From: Candolleomyces eurysporus
Lineage: Eukaryota > Basidiomycota > Agaricomycetes > Agaricales > Psathyrellaceae
Direction: 5' to 3'
NCBI GenBank assembly: GCA_027579435.1
Contig: JANBPK010001517.1
Span: 1 to 47,254, forward strand
DNA length: 47,254 nucleotides
Positions 32,455 to 44,200 of this stretch are shown piece by piece. The notes under the pieces were generated by a model. That model worked only from the letters and a program-made list of their open reading frames with translations. It made no database searches and was not told the origin of the DNA. The translations under genes were made by a program, and so were the position numbers. Positions within the stretch are counted from its first letter, which is position 1; every line of letters starts with the position of its first letter.

Positions 32455-33856
32455 CATTTCACACCCGGAATAGCACACCCTCAGGACGATGAGCTCGACA
32501 AGGACACCAGTCAGCCTACCGTTGCAGGCGATTTGGAATTTCACAGTGCCCATCGTTCCCCAGGTAGTGACACAGTTACAATTGACGACGGTATGTTGAA
32601 TCTCTGGCTGCCGCTCTCGAGTAAACGTTGAGATCTTCCTATTTCAATGTCAGATGGAGAGCCTGTATTGTCTCCCGTGAGCCACCTCAAAGTTGCGCTG
32701 GACGTCGATTCCCATTCTTAATTTCATCCACCTTGTGGGAGTGTATCACTGGTTTCCTATCGTTCAGCTTAGCCCTTACATATCGTACAGGTGATATGCA
32801 ACATCGACGTGTTTATCGAGGCGATCATTCTCTCTCGTATGATGCAGATTTCAAGGGTGAAGTCGACGACGATGGCCATGTCACCGTTCCGATCTGGCTA
32901 ATTGTGTAGATGGTGACATTATCGTCCAAAGCCCTCCAATAAAATCCAGCCATCTCCTTCACGCCGTTGTCACAGATGGCAACTGCTGTTCCTGCAAAGC
33001 CCAACTATCCCGGAATCCGCCTCTGCAGATGTGGATCCAACTTTCATGGACGAGGATGCCAAACAGCCTCCAAATCCGGATATCGCCAGCTCTCAATCTG
33101 ATGTGGAGCACCTTCATGAATCTTTCACCAAAGATCGGGAGGGCAGAGGCTTGCATATGTTCAACATCTTTATCCATTAAGCCCCAGCCCCGCCTGATAC
33201 CACTGTAGGGACAGCAACATCTCTTTCAAATAGACTTTGGAATACCCAAAGTGGCATTCTTCCAAATAATGCTTATGATGATCCAAGTGACGAACGCCCA
33301 GCCATGACCAAGCGCCTGAATATCGCAGATTCTGACTCGGATAGGGGTCATATACCCTTAGACACCACGACGTCCTCTCGACAGATGCTTCGAAACGTTG
33401 GAAGTGATGCTGACGACGATGGCGACGAGGCCCCAGTGGTGATCAGAGGTCTGGAATTTGCAGATTCTCACTCGGACAGGGATCTCTGCCCGCCGACGCG
33501 AAGGCAGCAAAACTCGGGTATGCTTCCAGAACTTTGTTTTCCCAGATTTGGTCTCATAGCAGAGCCCAGGATCAACCACAATCTATGTGAGACGTCACCG
33601 GAGACAACCGAATATGTCTTTTCCCGATAGGAAGAAGGAGAAACTTTTGTTTAAAGAGCGAGCGGCAACCCGCCATCGCGTGCTGGTTGCTGACGAATCT
33701 GACAACGAAGAATTACCACCCACCCCTCCCTATGATGTCCGCAAAGGCAAGGAGCGAATGAGGGACCCTCTTCCTATTCAATTTGACTTCCATGGATGTG
33801 CACCTGTGAGTTACAAGCTCTACGTGTCTGCCATCAACTTAACCTTGCTCATTCCA
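32455..33856 (+). repeat. Right arm of long inverted duplication
   Basis: Inverted copy of 1-1590. Similarity starts near 32,455 (TCACACCC, then GATGAGCTCGAC) and can be followed to 33,856, where the left copy reaches base 1 of the window. It is near-identical in the outer about 600 bp and visibly more diverged inward. It lacks the segment matching about 1330-1490. Confidence 0.92.
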
Positions 33857-34187
33857 GGACACTATATTCAATGCACTCGCTGGGAGTAATGAGGTTAGCT
33901 TACTCTCCATTGTCAATATCGAGGCTAATTCATGCTGTTCGTAGCCCGTGGTTAAACATGATCTCGCAATGTGTTTTTCGCGGCTTGTGGAGCTTCAGAG
34001 ACGATTGGAGGGACAAAGCGGATGTTCAATTTCCGACTCAGAACAGCCGTCGCATGGTCGGAGCCAACAGAGGGCAAAGAAGACAAAGCGTGCAAAGAAA
34101 AGAAATAAAACACAACCAAGAGGCTCAAAAGTGACCATTTTCCATGTAACCTACTTCTTTGCTGACTTTCCGAGGGATGTAGACTGA
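32455..34187 (+). pseudogene. 3' fragment of the acidic repeat gene (inverted copy)
   Basis: Contains the terminal exons of the gene at 1-7.5 kb: HSAHRSPGSDTVTIDDG, the frame MTKRLNIADSDSDRGHIPLD (33,304-33,630), then RHRVLVADESDNEELPPTPP and DVRKGKERMRDPLPIQFDFH. Splices at about 33,806 (GTGAGT to TTCCAG) and about 33,894 (GTTAGC to CGTAG) lead to DTIFNALAGSNE and VVKHDLAMCFSRLVELQRRL. The end is strongly basic (RAKKTKRAKKRNKTQPRG). The tandem module array and everything 5' of it are absent, so this is a 5'-truncated copy. It is useful because it shows the C-terminus that the left copy loses at the window edge. Confidence 0.7.
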
Positions 34188-35384
34188 ATTCCGAGGCCTA
34201 AACTCGGGTACTTGTAACCTGTAGCCTTTGTTGCCAAGCTTCCTGGTGGATATTAGATCTCGTGACTTTCCACATGTGACTTGGCTACCAGAGGTCGCGA
34301 GTTCAATTCTGGTTGACACCGCATTGCAAAGCCATCGTTTGCTTAGCCACCCGATGTTCGCTAAAGAATACCCTTGACCGAGCAATACCGACAACAACTC
34401 CTATCTCTTCATTTTTTTCGCTCACGCGCTCCCGCTCTCGACTTCTGAAAGCCCGCTTTTATTTTCACACTATCTGAACGGATCGATATGTTGCATTACG
34501 ACTACCCTCATCTAACAGCTCATCTTTTCCGGCGTCAAACCGAGTCTGTCAATCTCTATCTATGGCATGAACAGTGTGCTTGCCGCGTCACAATGTTATT
34601 CAAATTCACTGCATGTCCCGCACAAAACATCCATCATGTCAATCGTTTGTCACATTAACTATCGATAGCCACTGCGGGCTGTCGTTGACTGCCGTCGTAA
34701 AATCCACACCACCCTTCATATGACCCTTCCAAGCCTCCCATCGGACCAGGATGTACTCTGAAACCTGTTCCGTGCGTGAGCCCGTGATAGTAATCCTCCG
34801 GCGATTGACCAGCCCTGACAAGCGGGTACCGGGATTCCAGATGGGTGAGACTGTGAACACCCATGCCGCAGATACGGGCGAAATGACAGACCCTTGACTT
34901 ATGCAGCCCATTCAGTACAAATTGTATTTACCACTTGACGTGCTCTACCATCCAACATGACCGTACGACGACCTGTTTTACGAGGAACACGGTATTATGA
35001 ATCACTGGACCGCTTGCGTGCTCATGTAGTCGAGACGGAGAACTGCCTGCTCATGCGTCTCTTGTGACGCAATACAGTACATCCGACTTTCGGCATTCTT
35101 GCAAATCCCGTCCATTGAAATGCGGCTCCGGGACTCACATTTGGAGGTGTGGAGATAGGGATGTAAATGCTCCGATGTCTCACCATCATCTCCTATTTCT
35201 TGAAACGTATACCTGCGCCAATCGCTTACCGGCGCCCTTTGTTCCTTTATCCCATCGACCTTCATGGACGCCTTTCATCAGCAACACATCAGGGAATGGG
35301 CATTGCGTCAACGCCAGTCTCTGGACCTAATGTTGCTCGACCCTGCTCGCGAAGAACTATTCCACGTGCCGTGGTGCGTCCCCA
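34188..35384. other. No confident gene
   Basis: A minus-strand frame at 34,911-34,639 and an overlapping one (RYPLVRAGQSPEDYYHGLTH) are unrecognised and lack exon context. A tRNA T-arm-like word (GCGAGTTCAATTCTGGT) occurs near 34,299, but no full tRNA fold is seen. Confidence 0.35.
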
Positions 35385-35877
35385 ATGTCTTCTATACCGC
35401 CTATTTTGCTCACCTTCAGTAGGCCGGAGTTGAAGACAACCCCCGACGGAGGTTGCACTAGGCTGTCACCGTGTGCAGTGCTTAGCTTCCTTAGGTCCCG
35501 AAACCTGCTATGGACCTGCTTCTGTTCATTGTCTGACCCTTTGGGTCACCCAATCGCAGAGTTCGTGCAATACGACCATGAGCAAGTTCGCGTTTACTGC
35601 AGTAATCGAATGAATCCATGTGGATTTTATCATGAGTAACTTATGATCCTTGTCGGTGTGTTCTCATCGCCCTTCAGTCAACCTCAACAAGATCTATCTC
35701 CGCTCCGAGATATCTTTCGAATTGGACGCGTTTCAGGAAAATCAGTCGTACGACGATCATATGAACGCAACCTTGGAACTCTTTCGCATTGACAGAGATA
35801 ACGGGATTATAGAAGGATGGTTTGGTTCCTACGATGATAATCGTTGTCAGACAGGAAGCAGATGGTTCTCGTTTTAA
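35385..35877 (+). CDS. Hypothetical short gene, weakly supported
   Basis: Exon 1 ends with EFVQYDHEQVRVYCSNRMNP and CGFYHE, a Cys-spaced motif loosely like GRF-type zinc knuckles (CxNxxxPCGFY). A plausible 49 nt intron (GTAACT to CTTCAG, about 35,636-35,684) follows. The frame after splicing is not the best-looking frame (SEISFELDAFQENQSYDDHM, LELFRIDRDNGIIEGWFGSY), so a frameshift or a wrong junction is likely. I do not assign a function. Confidence 0.3.
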
Positions 35878-36009
35878 GATATAGACTTCAATGTAAATCA
35901 ATAGTATCTCGTTCTTGCTGATTCCTTGCTCACGGAATGTGTGGTACTACTGCAGGTCCAATCTATTCAAGACACGGTATATTCATAACACGAAAAAACA
36001 TGAAAGGCC

Positions 36010-37309
36010 CTAGTCGCTCGATTGCTGGGCGGTTGTTTCCATACGTGGCTGACTCTCATTCTCATCTGTCGTCAACAATCGTCGCTTGAGTAAGGGTCGG
36101 GGAGGTAATGGTTCATCGTGTCGACTCCTCTTCCCGTCCCTCGTACCAGGTACTCTCGCCGCCGACGCCTGGAACTCGGTGCGTCGTTTGACGGCGTCCT
36201 ATCGTCTTCCGTGAACAAATTTTTAAAACCACCATCGAAGGAGACTCACCTCTCGGAAATGACTATTCACGAGGCACAAGGATCGCATTGTCACCTTCAG
36301 CACATATTGATCTTTTCCAGCCGGGTACGCAATGAAAGCTGCTCCCACTTCGACGATATCTCCAACTTGGAAGGATTGGGGGGGAAGTGGTACATATCTA
36401 GGGCTATGTAAGCATTCTGCGTAGGAAATTGCGACGAAGCTTAACATACCGCTTGTGTTCATCTGTAATTACCTTCTGGCAATATTCGACGTGGTTTTCG
36501 TCACTGTAAATAAAATTGGGTCCTCGGACGACGTCAAGATGGCGATGGGGATCAATGGTCACTGGCATCTCCTCGTGCTTCAGAGAAGGGGCATGGCGGC
36601 GATCCGTGAAATAACGAGTATGAGCGTCGACTGCGTAGTCTCCGTCGTATGCCTTGAAAACGGGTTGAGAAATCGTGCCTGGGTTAGCTGCTTTACAGAA
36701 AGCATCCCACACTTCCTTGATCTTCACCGACATCTCTTCGAATAATGGGCTTCCTAGACCTGACAGCTTCACAAACTGGCGCAGCATCCTTATCTGCTCA
36801 TCGCCCGTAACACTCCTAGTAAGGAGTATCAACAATGAGATCAACTATGTATTAAGCACTCACAACTCTCGGACCTGGGGAGGCAAGGTTTTCGAACATA
36901 TAATGCCCGGAATGCGAACCTCAACTTCACGAGTGCCTTCGGCAACATCCTCCGTCAACCTCAAGCACCTGGGCTCCTGGTGTTTGGTGACGTTCGAGGA
37001 GTCGACCTGTCAGTTCTTGTTAGCTGTTATTAATAGACCCACTTGACCGGTACTGACACGCAGGTTCGTCAGATACTGCTCGGTGGATTCGCTCTGGACG
37101 CAAGTCATGATGTACTGTTCCATCCAGGCTCCTGTGATTAGAAGACCATCAGTCTATATTCCAGGTAGTACAGGGAGTACCTCACTCGCAGCCTGATGAT
37201 CGTAGAACGAATCCATGACCTTCCACTTCAACGCTGAAGATTGAGTACCGTCACTAGGAAGTCGGGCTAGTATTCGCTTTTGCCAAAAAAGAGTCACATT
37301 CACGATGGT
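36010..37309 (-). CDS. Agaric multi-copy family protein of unknown function, start unclear
   Basis: The multi-exon chain reads IVNVTLFWQKRILARLPSDG, SALKWKVMDSFYDHQAASE, WMEQYIMTCVQSESTEQYLT, VDSSNVTKHQEPRCLRLTED and TREVEVRIPGIICSKTLPPQ. It continues with SVTGDEQIRMLRQFVKLSGL, AVDAHTRYFTDRRHAPSLKH, EMPVTIDPHRHLDVV and FQVGDIVEVGAAFIAYPAGK. The tail is basic and acidic (SSRRRRRE; LLKRRLLTTDENESQ), with stop at 36,010. Introns have ordinary GT-AG borders (for example GTACTC to TCACAG near 37,185-37,137). I recall similar proteins as abundant, uncharacterised families in Agaricomycetes but cannot name a domain. No in-frame ATG is clear at the 5' end, so it may be 5'-truncated. Confidence 0.6.
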
Positions 37310-38277
37310 GGCTATCCCTGCTGGCCTCGCCGGCCTGGGTGCTATTTCTAACCGTGCCTGTCACGGGCAAGGCTGGATCGCCGATGAAGACAGGAGTTCC
37401 CCCAAGGACTGACAGTGTCCCTGGAGTTTACACAGGACTCACCTTGCAACCCCCGATAACCGAATGACGCCTTTCTTGGTTTTCATTGCAAATTTAGATC
37501 GCTTCAGCGAGAGCGCTGACATCCTCCGAACCTTTCCATTCCTATCCGTGATTCCCTAGGAACAGTAATGTTACTCCGGCAAATTTGCGTTCGAGTGACC
37601 TTGTGGTAGCTTTCCGGGGTGGCGCATCTTGTGGATGAACGTGAGCAATCAAATCCCCTGCCCCATGACAGACTGGCATAAAATCAGTGGCTGTGACGTG
37701 GCCGACTCTCTGTCTCTCCCGTCATTGTATCTTTACAATATACCACAACCGATTTCGCCACTGTTTGCGTCTCCTTTAAAGGCGTTCCTCAATGGTAAGT
37801 CCAATACTGCTTTTGGTTATTTCCCATGCGACACTTTGATACGAACACGCTAAACTTTCGGCTGGCGTTTTAACTGCACCCGACTATGCACGGGTGTATT
37901 GTCCTACATACTCTCCATTTCTGAGTTGGCCATCTTTCGCTTTGGGTTCCAGGACCGACAAGAAATGGAATACCCGGGTTTCTATGCTGCCTTCAGTAAG
38001 ATACTCCTGACCGCTTCCTCGTTCAGCCTATCTTTGTTTTCCTTTTTTGCGCATGCCCAACCGTGACGGAGTTCATGTGGTCTGCGGTTCTCCTGATGAT
38101 ACCAACCTATCGAAGAGGCCGGAAAATCATGTGGAAAATCCGGGTTTTGGCGTTGGTGGATAAAAGAAAATCTCGTACCGTTGGAAAGTCAAGTTTGTGC
38201 TGCTTGATACCGCCGTACTTCTTGTCTTTCCTTGCCCTTGCGAGCCCTGCGATTCCACTATTCTACCAACAGCTAGT
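37310..38277. other. No gene seen; presumed promoter of the downstream gene
   Basis: Only short frames. The last 200 bp contain T/C-rich tracts (CCTTTTTTGCGC near 38,040; TTGTCTTTCCTTGCCCTTGC near 38,222) consistent with a transcription start for the gene at 38,278. Confidence 0.4.
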
Positions 38278-41164
38278 ATGGCTCCTGCAACCCCGCCGAA
38301 ATCCGTTAAGACGTCAAGTCACAGGTATGTCGGTCCTCAACTTCAATTATATTCATATCGCTGAACACGCTCCAGGAATGCTGCACGTACTCCCAGTCCT
38401 TTGCTTCCCACTCCCCCCCAAGACTCCCCTGCGTCGCTCCCGTTCGGACCGTGCAAAGGCAAACTTCGACTCCAAAGCTTCACAAGCCCTTCTCCGGCTC
38501 AAGTCTAAGCTGCGCCAACGAGGCGATGCAAGTCACACCGGGATTAGGAAGGGAGAGGGGTTGTCCACTAGCCTGCTACCTGCAGCAGACATTGTGTCAT
38601 CCAAGTCGTCGGGGAGACCTGCGAAGAAGAGGAAAGTGATGTCGGCCATTAGCAAGGTGGCCCCCGATGAACGTGAGAAGACCATCGCCTTGTACGTCGG
38701 TCCCTTTCCGCTTTGACATTGGCTGAACGTGTCTAGTAGGGGTGATGTGATCGAGATCAGTTCTGAAGATTCCGACCAGTACGTCCCCCCCTCATCTGCT
38801 GTGGTGACATGTTCACTCATTAGCGAACAGGGACAGCTCCAAGGGTGTTGAGGACGAACCCTTCCGGGGTCGCTCGGGACGCTCCCGCGTCGAGTCCGTG
38901 CAATCCAAACGAGCAAGTTCTCCACTGAAGACCCGTGGTTTCTGGAGGTATGTTTGGCCTTTATTTTTGCATTGTAAATTTCCATCATGACTGACATTAC
39001 CTCAAACAGGCGTAATGGTACTTCCTTGGAAGCGGAGAACGGGGAAGCCGGTGCTGTCCTCAAATCGACTCGTGCCAACGCCAACGTCGCTCCTTCCGTG
39101 GGCAAAAAAACTCCGAAGACGTCTCACCAACCCGTGGTTGAAGCTCCCGGAACTCCTATCTTGTCCGACACTGACGAAGAAATGTACGCCTTAATGTTAC
39201 GCCTTTATGTCACTCCTTAATGATGTTACTTACCCCACCTGTACAGGCTCCCCGAGCCCATAAACGCACTCAAGAAGGCTCCTAAGACTCCCCGTGAAAG
39301 GTCTATACATAGCGAGTCGTCCGATTTCTCGGCCGGTGAATATGACTCCGATGACCCATTCATGTGAGTAATACACCTTCGTTGCTACCGTTTCATCGAC
39401 TGACATGGTACAACCCAGCAACGACGACGCCTTGGAAGAAGGCAACAACACGGATGCTGACTTGCCTTTGGATGAGGATGACCAAGTGCAGTATGTCTTT
39501 CCTTTGATCCAGCGCGGTTCGGTTGTGCTGATTACGCTCTCAGCCTTGCCGCCATACAAAGTATCTTATCCACTCTCTCTCCCAATCTTTCCAAGGACCA
39601 GTACAACAAAGCCCTCCGTCAAGCTACGAGAGCTGTCAAGGACGCCACCAGGGCTGCGGCGAAGACGGCCTCCAGGAAGCGAAGGACAGCGGTGAAAGGG
39701 AAAAAGAAAGCTGTGCTAATCTCTGACGACGAAGATGTTGAAGACGCTGAAGGCCCATCTGTTCCCGATTTGAGCGAACAAGAACAAGAAGACACTCGGT
39801 TAGTGAACCTCTCTTTCTCTCAGCCTTACTCGTTCTCATCCCCTCTTTAGTATTGCCTTGGCGAGGAGCAAGCAGACCGCTGTTCGACGCACCGGTCAAT
39901 CCAGCGGTCAAAATGGTTCTCAAGGTACCCCAGGCTTCATGCCCACTACTTCGACTCCGAACGTGTTCCCTTCTACTCCCCTGGCGCCCCCTCTTTCAAC
40001 CCCTCTGTCAACCCCTCTGTCAACCCCTTCACAGCCTATGACGTTCGCCACGTTAGTTGCCCAAACCCCAGGAGCCGGCACCCAGGGGGCAAACGTGAGG
40101 TACATTCAACGTGCTGTTCGCCTGCCCGATGTCTCCGGCGTCAACTTCCCCGAACTGCAAGACCCTATTCTAGCTGCTGATTACGCCATACTCTGCAACC
40201 TTGAGTGAGTCACGATAAACGCACTCATTTTCTTACTGCTACTAATTGTAACTCCAGGAAGGGTACCATTAAGCCCTGGACCAACACGCGTGGTCGTCCT
40301 CTTCCCGCTTTCAATACCTGGGGAGCTACCATTCCAAACATGAGTGCTACGTACGTCCCTGTCACGATCACTCATTGCCATTCTACTGACTCGACTGTAG
40401 CTTGGCCTTGGCCATCATTCGCTTCCAGGAAGTTGGGAAATACATCAACCCTAGTCGTATTTCTCCATTGGTTGTCGAATTGAAAGAATATTTGTCCGAC
40501 CCACCTCGCTACCACGTCGTTCGAGACCGCCAAGTGGTTTACTGCGTATCCATTGGTGCAGTTTCACGTTCCCAACTTTTCACGCGAAGCAACGCCGGGA
40601 TGAAGCAGAAATTCATCAACTTCCGCCTTCATCCACAGGAGTGGCAACGGTGGGAGGGTTGGTCTTGCATGGTGACAGGTTGCAACCCCGTTGCGGCGCA
40701 ATATGGGATGAACGCCATCCAGATGTCGACGAAGTCTGACTTCTCTAAAGGTGGGCTCCTATGATTTACTCGTTAGCACCATGTTGATGTCTTCGTTTCG
40801 TTATTTGGGAGCAGGGGACAATATAACAACTCCAATTTATACCGACGAATGGACCATTGACTCCGACGACCAAGGTGTGCTATTTTCATGTTCCGCTAAT
40901 GATTTGTCACTCAATCTATCCCTAGTCCCGGTTTACGACGCTCGCGACTCACCCGAGTTCGACTTCATTGCACATGTTTCGGATATCGAAAACCGTTTGC
41001 CTCGCTGGGCTCCCGACGACGGTGAGATTCCTAGAGAGTCATGCGTTGCTGTGGCGTACACCATGGCCCTCTTCTTCTCAAACTCTTCGCAGGAGTGGAC
41101 CATCGGCTGTAATGTGCGCTGGGTGATGGTGCTGGGCGTGCCTGAGAAGAGGGGACTTCCCTAA
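38278..41164 (+). CDS. Large nuclear-type protein, Ser/Pro/Lys-rich, unknown function
   Basis: Starts MAPATPPKSVKTSSHR and splices (GTATGT to CTCCAG) into NAARTPSPLLPTPP. The frame is broken at the C7 run 38,413-38,419; six Cs would join it to KTPLRRSRSDRAKANFDSKA. Basic clusters (GRPAKKRKVMS; RKRRTAVKGKKKAV) and acidic SUMO-interaction-like strings (GDVIEISSEDSD, VLISDDEDVEDAE) indicate a nuclear protein. There is an LSTP triplet repeat near 39,990-40,030. The C-terminal half is ordered (AVRLPDVSGVNFPELQDPIL, RFQEVGKYINPSRISPLVVE, YHVVRDRQVVYCVSIGAV). It finishes with VPVYDARDSPEFDFIAHVSD and a beta-like end (WTIGCNVRWVMVLGVP). About ten introns of about 45-60 nt. It ends 131 bp before the Helitron frame on the same strand and may belong to that element. 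Confidence 0.7.
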
Positions 41165-41295
41165 ATGCCAGGTCTGTTTGGGGGGATTCTTTGACAGATT
41201 CGTTTGCCGTACAAGTACTGTTATACCCAATGTTTCGGTAAAACCCAGCCAACTCAGCGATTTCTTTACCTCTTGTAATCAAACAATAATTTCCT

Positions 41296-44200
41296 TTGAA
41301 GTATGTAATGAAACGAATGACCTATCCAATGTTGTACGGTGGGGGCGCCCGTAAACGTTATTTTAATGCGCCGGAGCTGAAGAACGTTGTGAATGAGAGA
41401 CAAGAGCAACCCATCTATGCTTATGCCCAGTACGACTTCCACAACTATGTCGCTCTCGACAAAGTTGTGGACGAATTAGCCAATAATGCCAACAGCATTG
41501 CATGCCACTTACCTCTGAACATGCTCGTGGACATGTTCGACCGGAATGAATTGAAAGACTTGTGTGATATACATAAAATCGATACCCGGGGATTGTATTA
41601 CCGCAAATCCTTCACAGAGAGGTTGCTAATTCATGCTTGCACTGACCAATGTGAATTGTCTTGTGCAATATTGATCCCCTCTCAACAGGTACTGCGATTG
41701 ATGAACGTCGGAATTTTGAACGTTGTAGAACCCAACTTCTTGAAATGTTTCAAGCTTATACCTGCCACTGCGTTTCATAACATCATCCTGCGACCTCCCT
41801 CTATCCACACGACGGGCAACTTCAAGGTTACCGGTGTCTACCGGAAGCAACCAGACACGCTAGAGGAAAATGAGATTGTCATTGACGATTTGCCAATAAA
41901 AATGTTGGTTAATTACCTTTCTCAAGCAGGAATACGATCTCTGGCGGCCTTTCATGGATTAAAAATCCCAGTGGAATGGAATAAAGAAGATTGCCAGTGG
42001 TTTGTTGGCAATCATGCCTGTCATGGCTGCAATCATCTGTCATATGTTTTGGCAGCGCCCAAGAAAATCAATCCCACAGCTAACTGTTCGAACGATCCGA
42101 AAGTTGTCAAGAAATTTTCATGGAATGCGTATGAAGTTCTCCCCACTGACCCTTATCCGCCACGTCCTACATCCAAGAAAGACATGGCTGCGATAATGAA
42201 GGCTTACTGTGATGACTTGAAGCCGAGCGTAGTCGAAGAGGATGGGTGCGCAGTGTGTGGTCAAATCTCTGACAAAATGAGTATGCGTCCGTTGACAGAC
42301 ATGGAGGGGTATCTCCACGTTCTGGAGAACGCTGAAGTCACCCGTACAGAGAGATTAACAACCAATCAGCCAATCGCACCTTCTGTCGGTCCAGTGATGG
42401 TACCAGGAAAGAATAGGGTATGCGCGGCTTGCGGCGACTCGTTATTGCGTGGTAACCGTCCTAAGATGGCACTGGCCAACGGTTTCTGGTTAGGTGAGAT
42501 CCCAGAGGCTCTCAAGGATTTGACATTAGCTGAGCGGGCCCTCATCTCACGTGTAAGGTACAACCGATGTGTTATGAGGGTTTCCAGCGGGCATGCAAAG
42601 ATGGTGGCAAACGTCATTGCTTTTGAGCACCCAACCGTGAAAATATTCCAACAGTTACCTATGACCAAAGCAGAGCTCGATGAAGTTCTTGCGGTAGTAT
42701 ACACGGGGGTAGCAGCGCCCACGGCAGAGGATCTAAGGAGGACCCCTGTTCTTGTTAGAAGGCACCGAGTCAGAAGTGCTCTCGAATGGCTAAGGTTGAG
42801 CCACTCTGGCTACGCCGACTTGGTTATTGATTATGATACACTAAGTACTTACCCCCTGGAGGGAGTTCCTGTAGAGGTGCTGCACCAAAAGTTGGCTGTG
42901 AACGAAGGCAACGTGGTTCCCGCCACCACAAGTCAGTTTGATAATGAGGAGGAGCAAGGAACAGAATCTGGTCCTTGTCCTTTCACGGTGCATGGTTTGA
43001 CGGCAGATCACTTCTCTAAGATGACGACCACACAACGTAAAGCGGGAGCTTTGCAACATCTAAAAAATGGAGGTGCTCTGCTCGCTGTGGGCCATGATGC
43101 CAAACCTCAATCAATATATGACAACCCCAGTCTTTACCCATCTATGTTTCCTTGGCTATTCCCATATGGATACGGAGGGGTGGGGCAAGGAATACATGCA
43201 GGAGTAATCTCTAGGGAGAGGCACGTACGCAGCCTTCTCATGTATCACGACAAAAGGTTCCAAGAAGATGCTGGTTTTGTTATTGTAGCCTTCAACCACC
43301 AGCTTATACGACAGGGTACCACGGGGAGTTTCATGCTAGTAAAACGTAACAATTTCACCAAAGTGGCTGATACAATTCAGAGAATCAGTCCTTACGTCTT
43401 ATCAGCGATTGCAGATAGACTGAAAGAAGGAGGTAGGTACATACCACAAACACGGGAAGAGAAGGAGTGTTTCAGCTTATTGGACCAAATAGAATATGTG
43501 GGCGGCCAGGTCAGTGGTTCTCTGGCAAGCAAGAAGTTTCAAAGGAACGAGCTCTGGTCATTAGTTGCGTTCAAAAATGCCCCCCACTGGTTTGTCACCC
43601 TATCCCCAGCAGACAACAAGCACCCGCTATGTGTATACATGGCAAGTCATGACGAGTCTTTCTCACCTGAAATCAAAGGATATGCTGAACGTCAACATCT
43701 AGTGACCGGTAATCCAGTGGCATGTGCCAGGTTCTTTGACTACCTTGTCAAACTGTTCATCAAACATATCTGTGGTTGGAAAGATGATGGACCGACAAGA
43801 GGGGTCTTTGGCAAACCCTCTGCCTACTACGGCACGGTGGAACAACAGGGGCGTATGACCTTGCACCTCCATTACTTGTTATGGATTGAGGGCTCGTTGC
43901 CTCCCCAGGTTATCCGTGACAGGTTAATGGCTGGAGACTCAGAATTTCAGACACAGTTGATTGCTTACCTTGACAGTTGTCGTGTTGGGGAATTTCTTAC
44001 GGGATCGATGGCTGATGTCAAGACTCGAGTGCCTAACATTCCAGATGGCGTCAAAGAAAAAGGGATACATACTATTCTAACTGATGAGAACTCACAGGTT
44101 ATTCCGCCAGGTTACGAGAACCCAACTCTCACAATGCCTGAGTCACCACCTGACCCCTGCTGTGAAAGTCCAGAATGTACAGGCGACGGCTGCCCTCCAT

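Noticed and set aside
34255..34330. tRNA-like T-arm (GCGAGTTCAATTCTGGT), possible tRNA or SINE
   Set aside because: The T-arm stem has a mismatch, and no A box, anticodon arm or acceptor stem can be drawn at the right distance on either strand.
34639..34911. Minus-strand frames with RYPLVRAGQSPEDYYHGLTH
   Set aside because: Two competing frames, no recognisable family and no neighbouring exons; not enough to call a gene.
37629..37853. Plus-strand 74-codon frame
   Set aside because: No splice continuity with the downstream gene and no motif; likely chance.
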